The notes under the pieces are model-generated. The model was given only the letters and a program-made list of their open reading frames with translations, had not been told where the DNA came from and made no database searches. This document shows positions 36,501 through 44,280 of a stretch of DNA of 64,000 nt, in pieces. The stretch comes from Steromphala cineraria (lineage: Eukaryota; Mollusca; Gastropoda; Trochida; Trochidae): positions 73,063,338 to 73,127,337 of the forward strand of contig OU744720.1 of assembly GCA_916613615.1 (NCBI GenBank), written 5' to 3'. The position numbers and the translations under genes were made by a program. Positions within the stretch are counted from its first letter, which is position 1. Each line of letters opens with the position of its first letter.

Positions 36501-39500
36501 GGTCAAAGCTGAAATGTTGATGTCAACAGTACCATTGATACTTTCCAAACCAAATTCAACAGGCATTGTTTCAAACGTTTCAGTCTGATTGTTCAACACG
36601 TTTACAGAGATTTGTTGTGTTTCTCCTTGGAGACCTAACTCTGCAGCAACATCTGCATTTATGTAAGACTTTGTACTAGCATCATCTAAGAGTGCATTTA
36701 TAGTGAGTCGTCTGTTACCCGACTTAACCACCACTGGAACTGTTCTCAATGCTACCAAGTACGATTTGATATTGCTCTCAGAAGGTAATCTAGCAGCATG
36801 AGACCTTTCGGTCTGACTACCTGATGTCTGTGAAGATCCTGAGGATGACTGTTCCCTTTCAACATGCAACAGTTTATTATGATTACTTTTGCAACCATTC
36901 ACGCCACATTCTCTGGTAAACCAACAAGATTTGCCACGATGATTTGCGCCAAGACAACGAAAGCAAAGTTTGTGATTCTTAGCTTCATTCCAGCGATCTT
37001 CTGGTTTCAAAACCAAGAATTGTTTGCAATTCCAAATTGCATGTTGATCATGACAGAACTCACAACTAATAGCTCTAGTCTTTTTCTGATTGAACTGATA
37101 CTTGTCAGTGCCAAAGTATGTACCCGATTTGCCACTATGTCTAACTAGGTCAGATTTGACAGACTTCTGAGAAAACCCATGACAAGTTTCTGAAGCTACT
37201 GTTTGGAAATGTGCCTCAAGCAAAACCCACTCACGCAATGTGAGAACAGACTCTTGTCGTTGATACTCATAAACCCAACGCTGATACTTTAATACCATAG
37301 ACTCGGTCATCTTTTTCTGAAGTTTCAGATACAGGAGTCCATTTCCTAACTCCTCAATCCTATCAGAATCCTGCAAATTTGCTACAGCTACATCTAACAT
37401 ATCTGCAAATCTCTCAAGATCCTTGACTACCCCTGGTCTTATTGGCCTGAAGTTTTCAATTTCTTCCAAATGTAATGCAATCTGTCTACGTGTGCCACCA
37501 TACTTAGTATCTAAGCGATCAAGTGCAACTTCATAAGCTGCTGCATTGTGACCCAAGCTACTGATTACTTTAAGAGCTTCACCAGACAAGTATTGCCGCA
37601 ATTGAAGTAGCTTGTATTCTGCTGTGGCAGGGGAGTTGTCTATACAAGTCATAAATGCAGCTCTCCAACTAGAGTATGATTTAAAATCACCATAGAAGAC
37701 TGGGATTGACACTGGTTTAAGATGCTTCCACATGTCAGTAGCTTGACTGACTTTTCTAACATACCTAGGCTGGTACACAACTGGAGGGTTCTTTTTAGCG
37801 TTATCAACAAATGTAGGATTCTTAATCACATTACCATCTGTATTGTGAATTACTTTGTCTTTGTGACCTTTGACAGAATAATCATGAGGTACTTTAGGAT
37901 CTGATTGAGATTTGTCAAGATCAACATCATCGTGCATGTTTTGACCTTCACCTTCTGAAACAATGGCAACCTGTTCCGAACTATCAAAGAGGTGCATCAT
38001 ACCACCTTTCAAACTCATAACAGAGCTTTTATCAGATCTGCCATTTAAGTGATTATCTGCCTTCGTTTGTGCTGCGTCATATTCAGTTTCCATTTTATCC
38101 ATTTCTACACCTATTTGTTTGACACTTGATGCATCATTGCTTGAAGAGTATAATTCTGCTAATTTAACCATAATGTCCATTGCACGAACTTGCAAGGCAC
38201 CTAATTGATCAATCTGGTCTCGAATAGACTGACGAGAAGGTCTCTCTTCCTGTTCTATGCTCGAATTAAGTTTGTTTTTTGCCCTTGTAAAGGCAGATTT
38301 AGCTTTAGCCTTCTGTTGCTTAAGCTTTGTCAAGCGAGATGTCATGATAGCATTTGCAGTATCAACCTGCTGTTGATCCTCTACTTTCTGCTTAACCTCA
38401 GTATCCCCTTCAGGGATTGACTTTGCCTGTCCTGACATGTCAGGTGTCTAACTTCGTAGTGAGTGAGTAGGGGTTTAACGTGTTGTCTTATTGAAACTAT
38501 TTCATTTTTCTAATTTTTGTCTAATTATTTGTATCTTCTAACTCTTTGTTTTACGCCAATGTTACCCACCGTATCTAACTTGTGATCTAACCACGCTCTG
38601 CTACCAAATGTTCGGCAGGGATAACAAAGGCGTGACTAACTTATAATACAATTTTTATTTACAATACTATTTACACAGTTACATATTATTGCATGTTTTC
38701 TTGTTCTACTAATTCACTAATGGTACATGTTTACTTACTGTGTTATACTTGTTTTGTTCTAATCTAAGTTTAAACAAGTATCTAATTCTAAAAGCTAATC
38801 ATTAGGAAGAAAAGATGACATCCTGTCAAGACAGAATGTAAGGCCTAAGTGACAATTCAAAGCATTCATGCAAACATGGCGGCGTTTAGTCTTCCGCGAA
38901 GCAGGGTGCGTTCGGGTGTGCTGTTCATCGAACGAAAACATGTTCTAACATCACATGAAATATAGATGAAATATAGAATATGAAATTGACATAAAACCTT
39001 CTGACCAGGGGCTGTAGCACTTCTTTTTTGAAAATTTAATATTGTAAAGTTTATACTGATAATTGAACAATTATGCTAAATGTATTATTTTGATAGTATC
39101 AAAAATCTTTTACAAAAACCAATCATCCATAGTCAGATAACAAATTATAAGGAATCACATAAAGAGCATTGAAAGCCATTTTTGTGTGAACACCTTTAAT
39201 TCATTTTGCGTAAGGAAAAGGAATCGCATGGCTAAACTTTGCATTACATAGTTGATTTATTACTGCTTCATTGTCGTTCAGTTGTAATTTTCATTTAACC
39301 TTATATTCCCCCTAAAAACGTGCTACTGCCCCTTAATGACCTCAACAATAGAATATGACCTTGTTAAAGCAGGTCACAGTGACTTCACACGCACGGCATC
39401 CTACAGAGCTGTCTGATGTTATTGATTTCATGTAACGATGTCAACACGACGCACCTAGTACAACATGTGGTTAGGCAACCTCCTGAACGAAAAAATACAT

Positions 39501-41952
39501 CATCATTGATTTCTCAATAAAGAGTGAATTGCCAATTATACTCATTACAAATTGAACATGATTTTAAATTGATAATGAATTATTGTGAAATATATTTTAT
39601 CACTTGTTGATCATGATTTCATTATTTTGAACTCGTAGAAAGCAATTGTGATTTCAATAACATTATATTAGTTCGTTTGATGCCTTTAAAAGTTGAAATA
39701 GAGTGTTGTATTATGTTAGACCTGTCAACTCTTAAAAAGAACAGTTTATACGATTTAACCAACACATTAAAGCTCTTATAGATAATTTTGGCGAACATTT
39801 AATATCAAATTGAGGTTATATATTTATTCTTGAATAATATCCACTTCTTCAAAGACTTTCACCACCGTTTGACGTATACATGATAAAATCCATAAGGTGA
39901 CCAAGTAGGTTCCGCCGTGACATCAGAGCCAATATACGGATTACATATAGATCTAATTTCAATCTACATAAAGCATAACCCCCCGCTATGATTGTTTTGA
40001 ACACCGAATAAACCCTGCAGAAGACTACCATCTACTTCATGCAATAAACTTTGTAAATAAACACTCTGAAATCAACCACGTTAATGATTTCAACAAAGGG
40101 CTGCGCCAATCAAATATTGACTTCTCAAACAATATAAAAGGAAACAACAACAATTTTCTATTTCAGTAAACACTCCGTCTTTTATCTAATACATGAAGTG
40201 AAAGCAAATATTATTCAACAATAGCTTTAACAATACATGAAGTGAAAGCAAATATTATTCAACAATAGCTGTAACAAGCTTCTTCTGCTTGGCTGAAAAA
40301 AAGCTTCTTAACATAAACACGATTAATGACATAAATAAGTTCACACTGAATGACCAAAGAATGCAAACAAACAATATTTCTACCCGTACCTTTTTCAGCA
40401 TTTCTCAACCAACGTCCACACAAGGAATAAAGATAGTTCCTATCGTTGAAGGGGCTATATAGCTTGTTTACTGCGTGTAAACCCACTATCTACAGTCGAA
40501 AAGCCCATAATCACGTACAATAACACGCTTCTGCCTGATAACCGATCAGACTTAACAAGGATTACCAGTAGCCAAACAAAAAGTATACCTTGGAACAGAG
40601 TTATCATTTTTTAAAACAGGGTTAAGACAGGGTTGTCTATTGCCTCTTTTTGTTTACGGTCTTTTGGGGAATAATTTGAGGATTGTTTAGACAAACATGC
40701 CAGAATGTTCATATCAAGCCTGTATATATATTTATCTATTGATTACAGGGTTAAGACAAGGTTGTTAAATGTATCATATTGTTTTATGCTAAATATCATA
40801 TATGAGCTTTTGGATTGCTGTTATGAAGGTTGGATTACTATTTCGTAGCAACTGTTATCTTTTTGTCTTCATGGAGGGCTTTTTGCTCATAGCTTTGCGA
40901 TCAGAGTCATTGATAAGAGGGCCTAGTCAACACTATACCTAGCTTTATTTATGATCAACGGAGAGCATGCAACCCATTGTTAACCCTCTGTTGTCGTTGT
41001 TCGCGTGGAGGTCATGCATACAAATGAATGTAAAGAAATATGCTTTGTTCTATTCGTGTACGTCCCTAATTTCAGAAATAGAACAGCGTCCTCAATGGAA
41101 CAAAGTAGTAATCTTCAGCGTAGTGTTCGAATTAGGGTTTTGTTGATTGAAGGTTCTGCTTTTTTAGAACCCAGATTAACGTTAGAATAATGTCTCCAAT
41201 GATAACTGATTAACATTGTTGTTTGATATCAATACCTTCTTTCACACATATATTGTACAATAAAAATTAGAGACAAGGGAGTTTGATTAAGATCAGTAAT
41301 ATTGTTAGATTATGGGATGAAAGCACCAATGATGATATGAAATTTGCGCTAACCCTGGACATTATAAATTAATTGTGTATGTTGATAAAGATTTCAAGTT
41401 AGCTTTGCATGAGTCACTTTCATTTCAAACAGATATAAAGACTTGATATAATCATAGTGGAATTTGAAATAGGTTATTTATTAGGATACATGTAGAACAG
41501 TGTTGTTTTCCCTCGTATTACAATTTTAAACAAATCTCGAAAACGAATCTCATCTATATTTCTCTAGTGCAACCGGAGGACGAAATCTGGTGGTTCGTCA
41601 ATAAGAGTAAAGCTCACAGGAATACAAAAATCTACAACTGATAGGTTACATTGACAAAAGTTAAACAAAGCCTGATGTGTTTTGGTAGCCCTGGTGTCCA
41701 TGCAATATTATATTATAAATTCGTACCTTGAGGATCTCCACAGGTGTGTCAACTCATCTTGACAATAACATAAAATGTGACATGCATCACCAAAATACAA
41801 ATGCCAGATCTTAAGCAAGAATCTACAATTGCCTACCTGACAGTGAGCAGAGTGTTGTGGGCCCAACACGTGTTTCAGTCCGCCTGTTCGTCCACTCCAA
41901 CGTAATATAGCGTAAGGGGGTCTGTGATCCTTGAACGTCCAGTACCAGTCAG
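30450..41952 (-). CDS. 3' end of an unrecognised gene (last three coding exons)
   Basis: Exons on the minus strand: 41952-41837 (116 nt, acceptor AATAAGCAG, donor TGTCAG|GTAGGC, phase 1 in and 0 out), 40489-40390 (100 nt, acceptor CGACTGTAG, donor AAAAG|GTACGG, phase 0 in and 1 out) and 30547-30450 (98 nt, acceptor TATGTTACAG, TGA stop). Phases agree at both junctions and give about 103 C-terminal residues. The piece is rich in Trp, Tyr, Arg and Gly with conserved-looking stretches (DWYWTFKDHRPPYAILRW, YLYSLCGRWLRNAEK, HAWLEREGVLTTLCGDSK). It has no membrane span. I do not recognise the family. Exons upstream of 41952 were not found. The last intron is 9.8 kb and carries a same-strand BEL/Pao element. 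The stop lies 420 bp before the start of the 302-aa gene, so the two genes are head-to-tail. Confidence 0.55.
30559..30660. repeat. (TA)n microsatellite and imperfect AT palindromes
   Basis: (TA)14 at about 30560-30588, followed by further ATAT runs. A palindromic GAGTC...GACTC pair flanks a TATATATA core near 30638-30658. Confidence 0.85.
30670..31610. other. Intron sequence, nothing recognised
   Basis: AT-rich, lies between the terminal exon of the unrecognised gene and the MITE at 31613. Confidence 0.3.
31613..31730. mobile_element. Short MITE-like inverted repeat (about 118 bp)
   Basis: Termini GGACCCCTTTCACAAAGC and GCTTTGTGAAAGAAGGCCCC are imperfect inverted repeats enclosing about 80 bp with no coding capacity. 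Confidence 0.6.
31807..31811. repeat. Target-site duplication, left copy
   Basis: GGGGC directly flanks the left LTR. The identical pentamer follows the right LTR at 39008-39012. Confidence 0.9.
31812..32210 (-). repeat. 3' LTR of the BEL element
   Basis: 399 bp, identical to 38609-39007 except for two substitutions near 32156-32159. Read on the minus strand it begins TGGTCAGAAGG, ends CTGCCGAACA, and has AATAAA at + 31857-31862, about 50 bp from its end. Confidence 0.95.
32211..32224 (-). other. Polypurine tract of the BEL element
   Basis: AAGGAGGGGGGAAA on the minus strand directly abuts the 3' LTR, as required for plus-strand DNA priming. Confidence 0.85.
32225..32598 (-). other. 3' untranslated region of the BEL element
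   Basis: Between the minisatellite-derived frame and the polypurine tract. AT-rich, no coding capacity. Confidence 0.6.
32620..32808. repeat. 21-bp minisatellite, nine units, inside the BEL element
   Basis: Nine consecutive 21-bp units (starts at 32620, 32641 and so on to 32788). On the minus strand they keep an open frame encoding a seven-residue acidic repeat (RMTEEET or RMTEEES). The end of the integrase frame (TRTAEEES) is a degenerate version of the same repeat, so the array grew from pol coding sequence. Confidence 0.9.
32819..34945 (-). CDS. pol: BEL/Pao pol, C-terminal part: RNase H and integrase
   Basis: About 705 codons without interruption. RNase H lies at about residues 7-112 with FVDAS, the Glu of RLELMAA (about 54) and WSDS (Asp about 83). 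The integrase zinc-binding part has H327 or H325, H332, C363 and C366. The integrase core has D399 (AAVDF), D463 (CDNGTN) and E513 (HFGGVFE). A DUF5641-like C-terminal region with WPLGRV lies at about 630-690. There is no true ATG at the start. The frame is entered from the RT frame by a shift of one base forward near 34930. The stop at 32819 comes early because a tandem copy of a 13-bp sequence (starting TCTAGGACAG on the minus strand) throws the frame out of register with the acidic repeat that follows. Confidence 0.92.
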   Translation of the reverse strand: MLQSIFIFVDASETAYGAVACCVHTYLNGDSTSVIVAAKGKVAPLKAVSIPRLELMAAVVGLRLATAITKTLAIQIESVRFWSDSLNVLGWIRNNSRTFKPFVANRVSEIQSSTSPSQWFFVPTNENPADLLTRGITALKLVSERLWWSGPEFLVLGQSFWPKQIVPGELQDSSQLELKSVQKPRMFTLMLCESQLPWKLDPKRFSDWQRYLRTFAWVLRFLSNCSLKKHQRVVGELTVDELQSAECRILSAMQKEVFQSEYSLLLKSKTLPSNSKLIGLKPKLDQDGVMRVDGRLVHAEHISQEAKYPIILPRKNWITKLIVKHFHDKANHVAGTNQTLAALSARFWIISGREEIREWENQCMRCKRLKAKPAQQIMAPLPKLRLNPSLRAFAQAAVDFAGPFLTTQGRGKAKHKRYLCLFTCLCSRAVHLELAFGLDTDSFLNAFYRMASRRGLPEDIVCDNGTNFVGAAKELKNLVSCLDSSAVKRSLANKGTRWHFNPPGGPHFGGVFEAMIKSAKRAIFAILQNGHVNDEELMTAFVGAESLINSRPITYQTSHPNDDVPLTHFLHGQVGGEFAPEAVDGTSFSPRKRWRRIQELVRHFWARWMKEWIPSLNRRSKWCQEKRDMKVGDVVLVVSSSTPRGHWPLGRVLKVYPGNDGHVRVADVQIGNSILTRPVTKLCHLELKEESWATDETRTAEEESRTAV
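34917..38438 (-). CDS. gag-pol: BEL/Pao gag-protease-reverse transcriptase (1173 codons)
   Basis: Starts at ATG 38438, 170 bp inside the 5' LTR. Residues 30-135 form a Lys/Glu-rich probable coiled coil. About 243-425 is a DUF1759-like gag domain. Two zinc knuckles follow: C-X2-C-X3-H-X4-C at about 459-471 and C-X2-C-X4-H-X4-C at about 492-505. The protease region (DUF1758-like, about 560-730) has LLDDAST where retropepsins have D-T/S-G, so the Gly-containing triad is altered. RT covers about 855-1045, with YMDD at 996-999 as the catalytic site. The frame ends at a TGA within the connection to RNase H, eleven residues after FRRTD. The break coincides with a shift of frame into the 34945-32819 frame. 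Most BEL elements have one continuous frame, so this is probably a disabling indel, although a programmed +1 shift cannot be excluded. Confidence 0.93.
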   Translation of the reverse strand: MSGQAKSIPEGDTEVKQKVEDQQQVDTANAIMTSRLTKLKQQKAKAKSAFTRAKNKLNSSIEQEERPSRQSIRDQIDQLGALQVRAMDIMVKLAELYSSSNDASSVKQIGVEMDKMETEYDAAQTKADNHLNGRSDKSSVMSLKGGMMHLFDSSEQVAIVSEGEGQNMHDDVDLDKSQSDPKVPHDYSVKGHKDKVIHNTDGNVIKNPTFVDNAKKNPPVVYQPRYVRKVSQATDMWKHLKPVSIPVFYGDFKSYSSWRAAFMTCIDNSPATAEYKLLQLRQYLSGEALKVISSLGHNAAAYEVALDRLDTKYGGTRRQIALHLEEIENFRPIRPGVVKDLERFADMLDVAVANLQDSDRIEELGNGLLYLKLQKKMTESMVLKYQRWVYEYQRQESVLTLREWVLLEAHFQTVASETCHGFSQKSVKSDLVRHSGKSGTYFGTDKYQFNQKKTRAISCEFCHDQHAIWNCKQFLVLKPEDRWNEAKNHKLCFRCLGANHRGKSCWFTRECGVNGCKSNHNKLLHVEREQSSSGSSQTSGSQTERSHAARLPSESNIKSYLVALRTVPVVVKSGNRRLTINALLDDASTKSYINADVAAELGLQGETQQISVNVLNNQTETFETMPVEFGLESINGTVDINISALTTDKVTGDLKVIDWSKCSNLWSHLKDISFPEISSPPTIDLLIGMDYSGLHFSQKDVCGRVSEPIARLTPLGWTCIGKIAGACDDTHTNFASTFFCKSNDEELNSLMHRFWEAEEFSTSTLPNFKGEDESALESAKKSMSMANGRYEIGIPWKELLPSSNWEMAYQRLQSTEKKLIKDKAIAEAYSTVIDQHLEKGYIKKVPVEEIECKGTWYLPHFPVIKLDRKTTKVRIVFDGSARYKGMSLNDVIHQGPKLQRDLSDVLLRFRKHPVALVCDIAEMYLQIGISPQDRQYFRFLWRSMNRDEQPEVFEFTRVVFGINCSPFLAQYVSQENAKVHAEELPLASETVDKSTYMDDSMDSVENDEEAIEMYRQLTEIWGRAGMHARKWMSNSVAVLEHIPVKDRLSEFELDSGNLPSLKTLGILWKAETDIFTFVTNLPEFSKTLSKRIFLSQIAKLFDPLGFISPFTIRAKILLQEMWTAGLEWDVVVPDDLKQKANKWFIELPELQNIKVTRCFRRTDKVVTINLHIC
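38596..38606 (-). other. Primer binding site, initiator tRNA-Met type
   Basis: On the minus strand TGGTAGCAGAG lies two bases inside the 5' LTR. It is complementary to the 3' end (CTCTGCTACCA) of eukaryotic initiator tRNA-Met. The match does not extend further. Confidence 0.75.
38609..39007 (-). repeat. 5' LTR of the BEL element
   Basis: 399 bp, two differences from the other LTR. It drives transcription towards lower coordinates. It ends CCGAACA next to the primer binding site. Confidence 0.95.
39008..39012. repeat. Target-site duplication, right copy
   Basis: GGGGC, the partner of 31807-31811. Confidence 0.9.
39340..40185. other. Intron sequence, nothing recognised
   Basis: AT-rich sequence of the last intron of the unrecognised minus-strand gene. 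Confidence 0.3.
40188..40275. repeat. 44-bp tandem duplication
   Basis: Two adjacent 44-bp copies (40188-40231 and 40232-40275) beginning AATACATGAAGTG, with one mismatch. Confidence 0.9.
40390..40489 (-). CDS. Penultimate coding exon of the unrecognised gene
   Basis: Acceptor CTTTTCGACTGTAG, donor AAAAG|GTACGG, 33 codons plus one base. It encodes an aromatic- and Arg-rich segment including LYSPFNDRNYLYSLCGRW. Confidence 0.5.
40495..41830. other. Intron sequence, nothing recognised
   Basis: Between two exons of the unrecognised gene. A direct repeat of GGTTAAGACA...GGTTGT occurs near 40620 and 40748. No other feature. Confidence 0.3.
41837..41952 (-). CDS. Antepenultimate coding exon of the unrecognised gene
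   Basis: Thirty-eight codons with an in-frame stop just upstream of the acceptor, so the frame is set by splicing. It has a strong donor CAG|GTAGGC. The composition (W, Y, R, H, P, G) is unlike translated AT-rich noise. Confidence 0.55.
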
Positions 41953-42203
41953 CTGCTTATTGATTGTAGATCGATATCGATTACCGTACGTCTCCTTCTC
42001 CAAATAGACCATTGAAGGCACGAGGTCATATTTTGTGATGTTATGTAACCTCAAACCTCCAACGTAATTTAGAGACCATTTTTAGTCCTTCTTTCTACAG
42101 CCTTTGAAATATCTCTTCAATAAATGTATCTATATAATTTTATTCATGAATATGGAAAAACAACAATATCAGCAAACCATACGTTCAGTGAATTATGTTC
42201 TAA

Positions 42204-42544
42204 AGGGGCAGTATAGGTGGGATATAAGGTAATGAAATGAAGAAAAATGAAAATATCTGGTTCCAATTGAAAGACAATATATCAAAACTAAATTAAACAG
42301 TTTAAAATTGAATATATAATGTAAAGTTCAGCAATGCGCTTCCTTTTTCTTACACAAAATGAATTAAAGATGTTCACACAAACATGGCCGCCGATGGACT
42401 TTATGTGAATCGTTATAATTTGTTCGCTGACTATGTATGATTGGTTTGTGTAATGAAATTTTTGACAATATTAAATAATATATTTAGCATTAACGTTCAA
42501 TTATCAACAAAAAATTAAAAATATAAAAATGTGCTACTTCCCCT
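42204..42544 (+). mobile_element. TTAA-flanked MITE, family 1, complete copy (about 341 bp)
   Basis: AGGGGCAGTATAGG at the left (flank CTAA) and GTGCTACTTCCCC at the right, then TTTAA. The interior is collinear with the copy at 7033. Confidence 0.78.
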
Positions 42545-42655
42545 TTAATGATTTCTATGATTTTGAGAGGTATCAGAATACTACATTTGTTCATTCTCTT
42601 CAACACGAAAGAAACAGGCACAATATGCTAGGGCAACAGAATATATGCTTTGACC

Positions 42656-42717
42656 CATTCTCTCCCTACAGAGGCAGCTCAGTCATCGCATTGAGCTGCC
42701 TCTGTGGGGAGAGAATG
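42656..42717. mobile_element. 62-bp foldback flanked by 9-bp direct repeats
   Basis: Arms 42656-42681 and 42692-42717 are reverse complements over 26 bp with one mismatch, around a 10-bp loop. The whole is flanked by perfect GCTTTGACC direct repeats (42647-42655 and 42718-42726), which look like a 9-bp target-site duplication. That length is usual for Mutator-type transposition. Confidence 0.75.
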
Positions 42718-42729
42718 GCTTTGACCAAC

Positions 42730-43630
42730 AATGGACAGCCATGTTGCATGCGTGGATTTTTGAATTCCAATTCTGGACAAGAAAAGGACGTTACTTGAAC
42801 TTGTATTTTGGTGAATTGAACTGTGATATGTTCATATCTAATAATTAAGTAGAGCACTTCAAAGTAAAACGATAAGTGTGTGAGGGTGTTTGAGTCTGTG
42901 TGGATGTATGTGTGTATGTTTGATAGGGGCGTCTTACAGGTTCGTATAGGGACAGTCATATAATATGACAATCATATGACAAACATGAATGATTGAGTGT
43001 ATCTTTACTTCAATGTCCAACTGTAAACCTTAGTCATAAAAAATTGCCCAAAGACAAGCAATTACAAACACATATTTCAAAACTTTTTGTTTTCCGTTAT
43101 GAGATAACAAAGCTTGTCGATTATGGTCAATACACCAAAGATCAAATAGTCTCACCAAATCGTGTTTTTTTATTATTCGATAAATCTTGACCTAATTTTT
43201 ATGATTATTTTTAACATTATACTACGCTGTGATTGATTATTGTTTAAAGTTTATATAATGAAATATCCGACTATCGAGTGTAAGACGTTATCAACACTGA
43301 CACAAACAGCCTAAATTAATTGACCGATGCAACAGATTTATACGAGTATATTTTGTGTATTTGTCAAGATTGTAATTCAGGATCATAAAATATTCTGAAT
43401 GGTATCTGACAGAAGCATTCTGAGTAAAACGAGGAAAACGCGTTATTTTACGGCTGCTTCATTTGAATGTTGACTGCGTGAAAGATTCGTTTTCATAGAG
43501 AAAAACGAATTATTTGTCATGTGTACATTTTACAAGTCTATCCATTTCTCTCAGGGGAAAATACATGAACGATATTGCATTTCTTTAGCATGGAGATTAT
43601 CTTCGGTTTAGAAGATGAAGGCAATACATG
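42730..43630. other. Intergenic, nothing recognised
   Basis: Lies between the MITE/foldback region and the hairpin at 43632. It may contain 5' exons of the unrecognised minus-strand gene, but none fits the required phase. Confidence 0.3.
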
Positions 43631-43631
43631 T

Positions 43632-43774
43632 ATTATGGATATACAAATTCCTTATTCAAGTTTGCGACGTTTCGACATAGATACTAATGTCGTTATCAAG
43701 CAAGTTGTGATAACGACATTAGTATCTATGTCGAAACGTCGCAAACTTGAATAAAGAATTTGTATATCCATAAT
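43632..43774. repeat. Hairpin: 67-bp inverted repeat with 9-bp loop
   Basis: Arms 43632-43698 and 43708-43774 with a single mismatch. Weaker complementarity continues outside (GAAGATGAAGGCA versus TGCCTTCATCTTC). It lies about 450 bp upstream of the EF-hand gene start. Confidence 0.92.
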
Positions 43775-44020
43775 AATGCCTTCATCTTCGTCGCAACTTC
43801 TAGAGTGCCCATCAAAGATATCTTCGGTAAATTTGCGTAATAAATATAGTGTTGCGTCATTATAAAGTCGGTTGATATTATCTTACTTACTGACAAATGG
43901 AATTTCTTTGTATATTTCGCTGATTTCATTCGAAACAAAAGTATCAGATTTAGATTAAGCCTATGTTATTACAACCTTAACAGATGGTTCAGTTAAAAAA
44001 AACCCGAATAGTTTGTACAG

Positions 44021-44028
44021 TATATAAG
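44021..44028 (+). promoter_or_regulatory. Possible TATA box of the EF-hand gene
   Basis: TATATAAG about 200 bp upstream of the proposed ATG at 44231. It would place transcription start near 44050. Position and sequence are the only support. Confidence 0.4.
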
Positions 44029-44230
44029 AAAAAATGTAATTTGCTTATATTTTTTAGGTTTTATTTGACACATAAAGTGTAATTGAATTGAAGATTAGAG
44101 TAGAATAAGTTTCAAAGTTTTAAAGCAATGGAACACAGAACAATTAATGAGGACAGTTATAGCATGCCTGTAGGTTAACTCTTATCTTATCTCGAGCACA
44201 TAGAAGCCATTCTTATAACATATAAACAAT

Positions 44231-44280
44231 ATGTTTATGAAGATTTGTCTTTTTCTGTGCCTGTCTGTGTGCTGTTATGG
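44231..44280 (+). CDS. EF-hand gene exon 1, signal peptide
   Basis: ATG then 16 codons (16 plus two bases) that are almost all hydrophobic or Cys after Lys4. The exon ends in phase 2, and the first base of the exon at 45626 completes Gly17. This exon was found by searching upstream for a phase-2 donor, so it is the least certain of the four. Confidence 0.65.

Larger units (their letters stand above)
31812..39007 (-). mobile_element. Full-length BEL/Pao LTR retrotransposon (7196 bp)
   Basis: Two 399-bp LTRs (31812-32210 and 38609-39007) differ at only two positions and begin TG and end CA in element orientation. A 5-bp target duplication GGGGC flanks the element (31807-31811 and 39008-39012). 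The order gag, zinc knuckles, aspartic protease, RT, RNase H, integrase is that of BEL/Pao, with DUF1759- and DUF1758-like regions and a C-terminal DUF5641-like region. One frameshift at about 34930 separates RT from RNase H, and a 13-bp duplication near 32810-32835 shortens the C-terminus. The LTR similarity indicates recent insertion. The element shares the strand of the host gene whose intron it occupies. Confidence 0.95.
31801..39336 (+). mobile_element. TTAA-flanked MITE, family 1, split by the BEL element
   Basis: The left end (TTAA then AGGGGC, 31802-31811) and the remainder (from GGGGCTGTAGCAC at 39008 to ACGTGCTACTGCCCC then TTAA at 39333-39336) are the two parts of one MITE. The BEL element was inserted six bases inside its left terminus, and the duplicated GGGGC is the BEL target site. 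The MITE was therefore there first. Confidence 0.85.

Noticed and set aside
43885..43938. Minus-strand ATG frame before a GTAAGTAAG donor, considered as first exon of the unknown gene ending at 30450
   Set aside because: It ends in phase 0, but the acceptor at 41952 needs a phase-1 donor.
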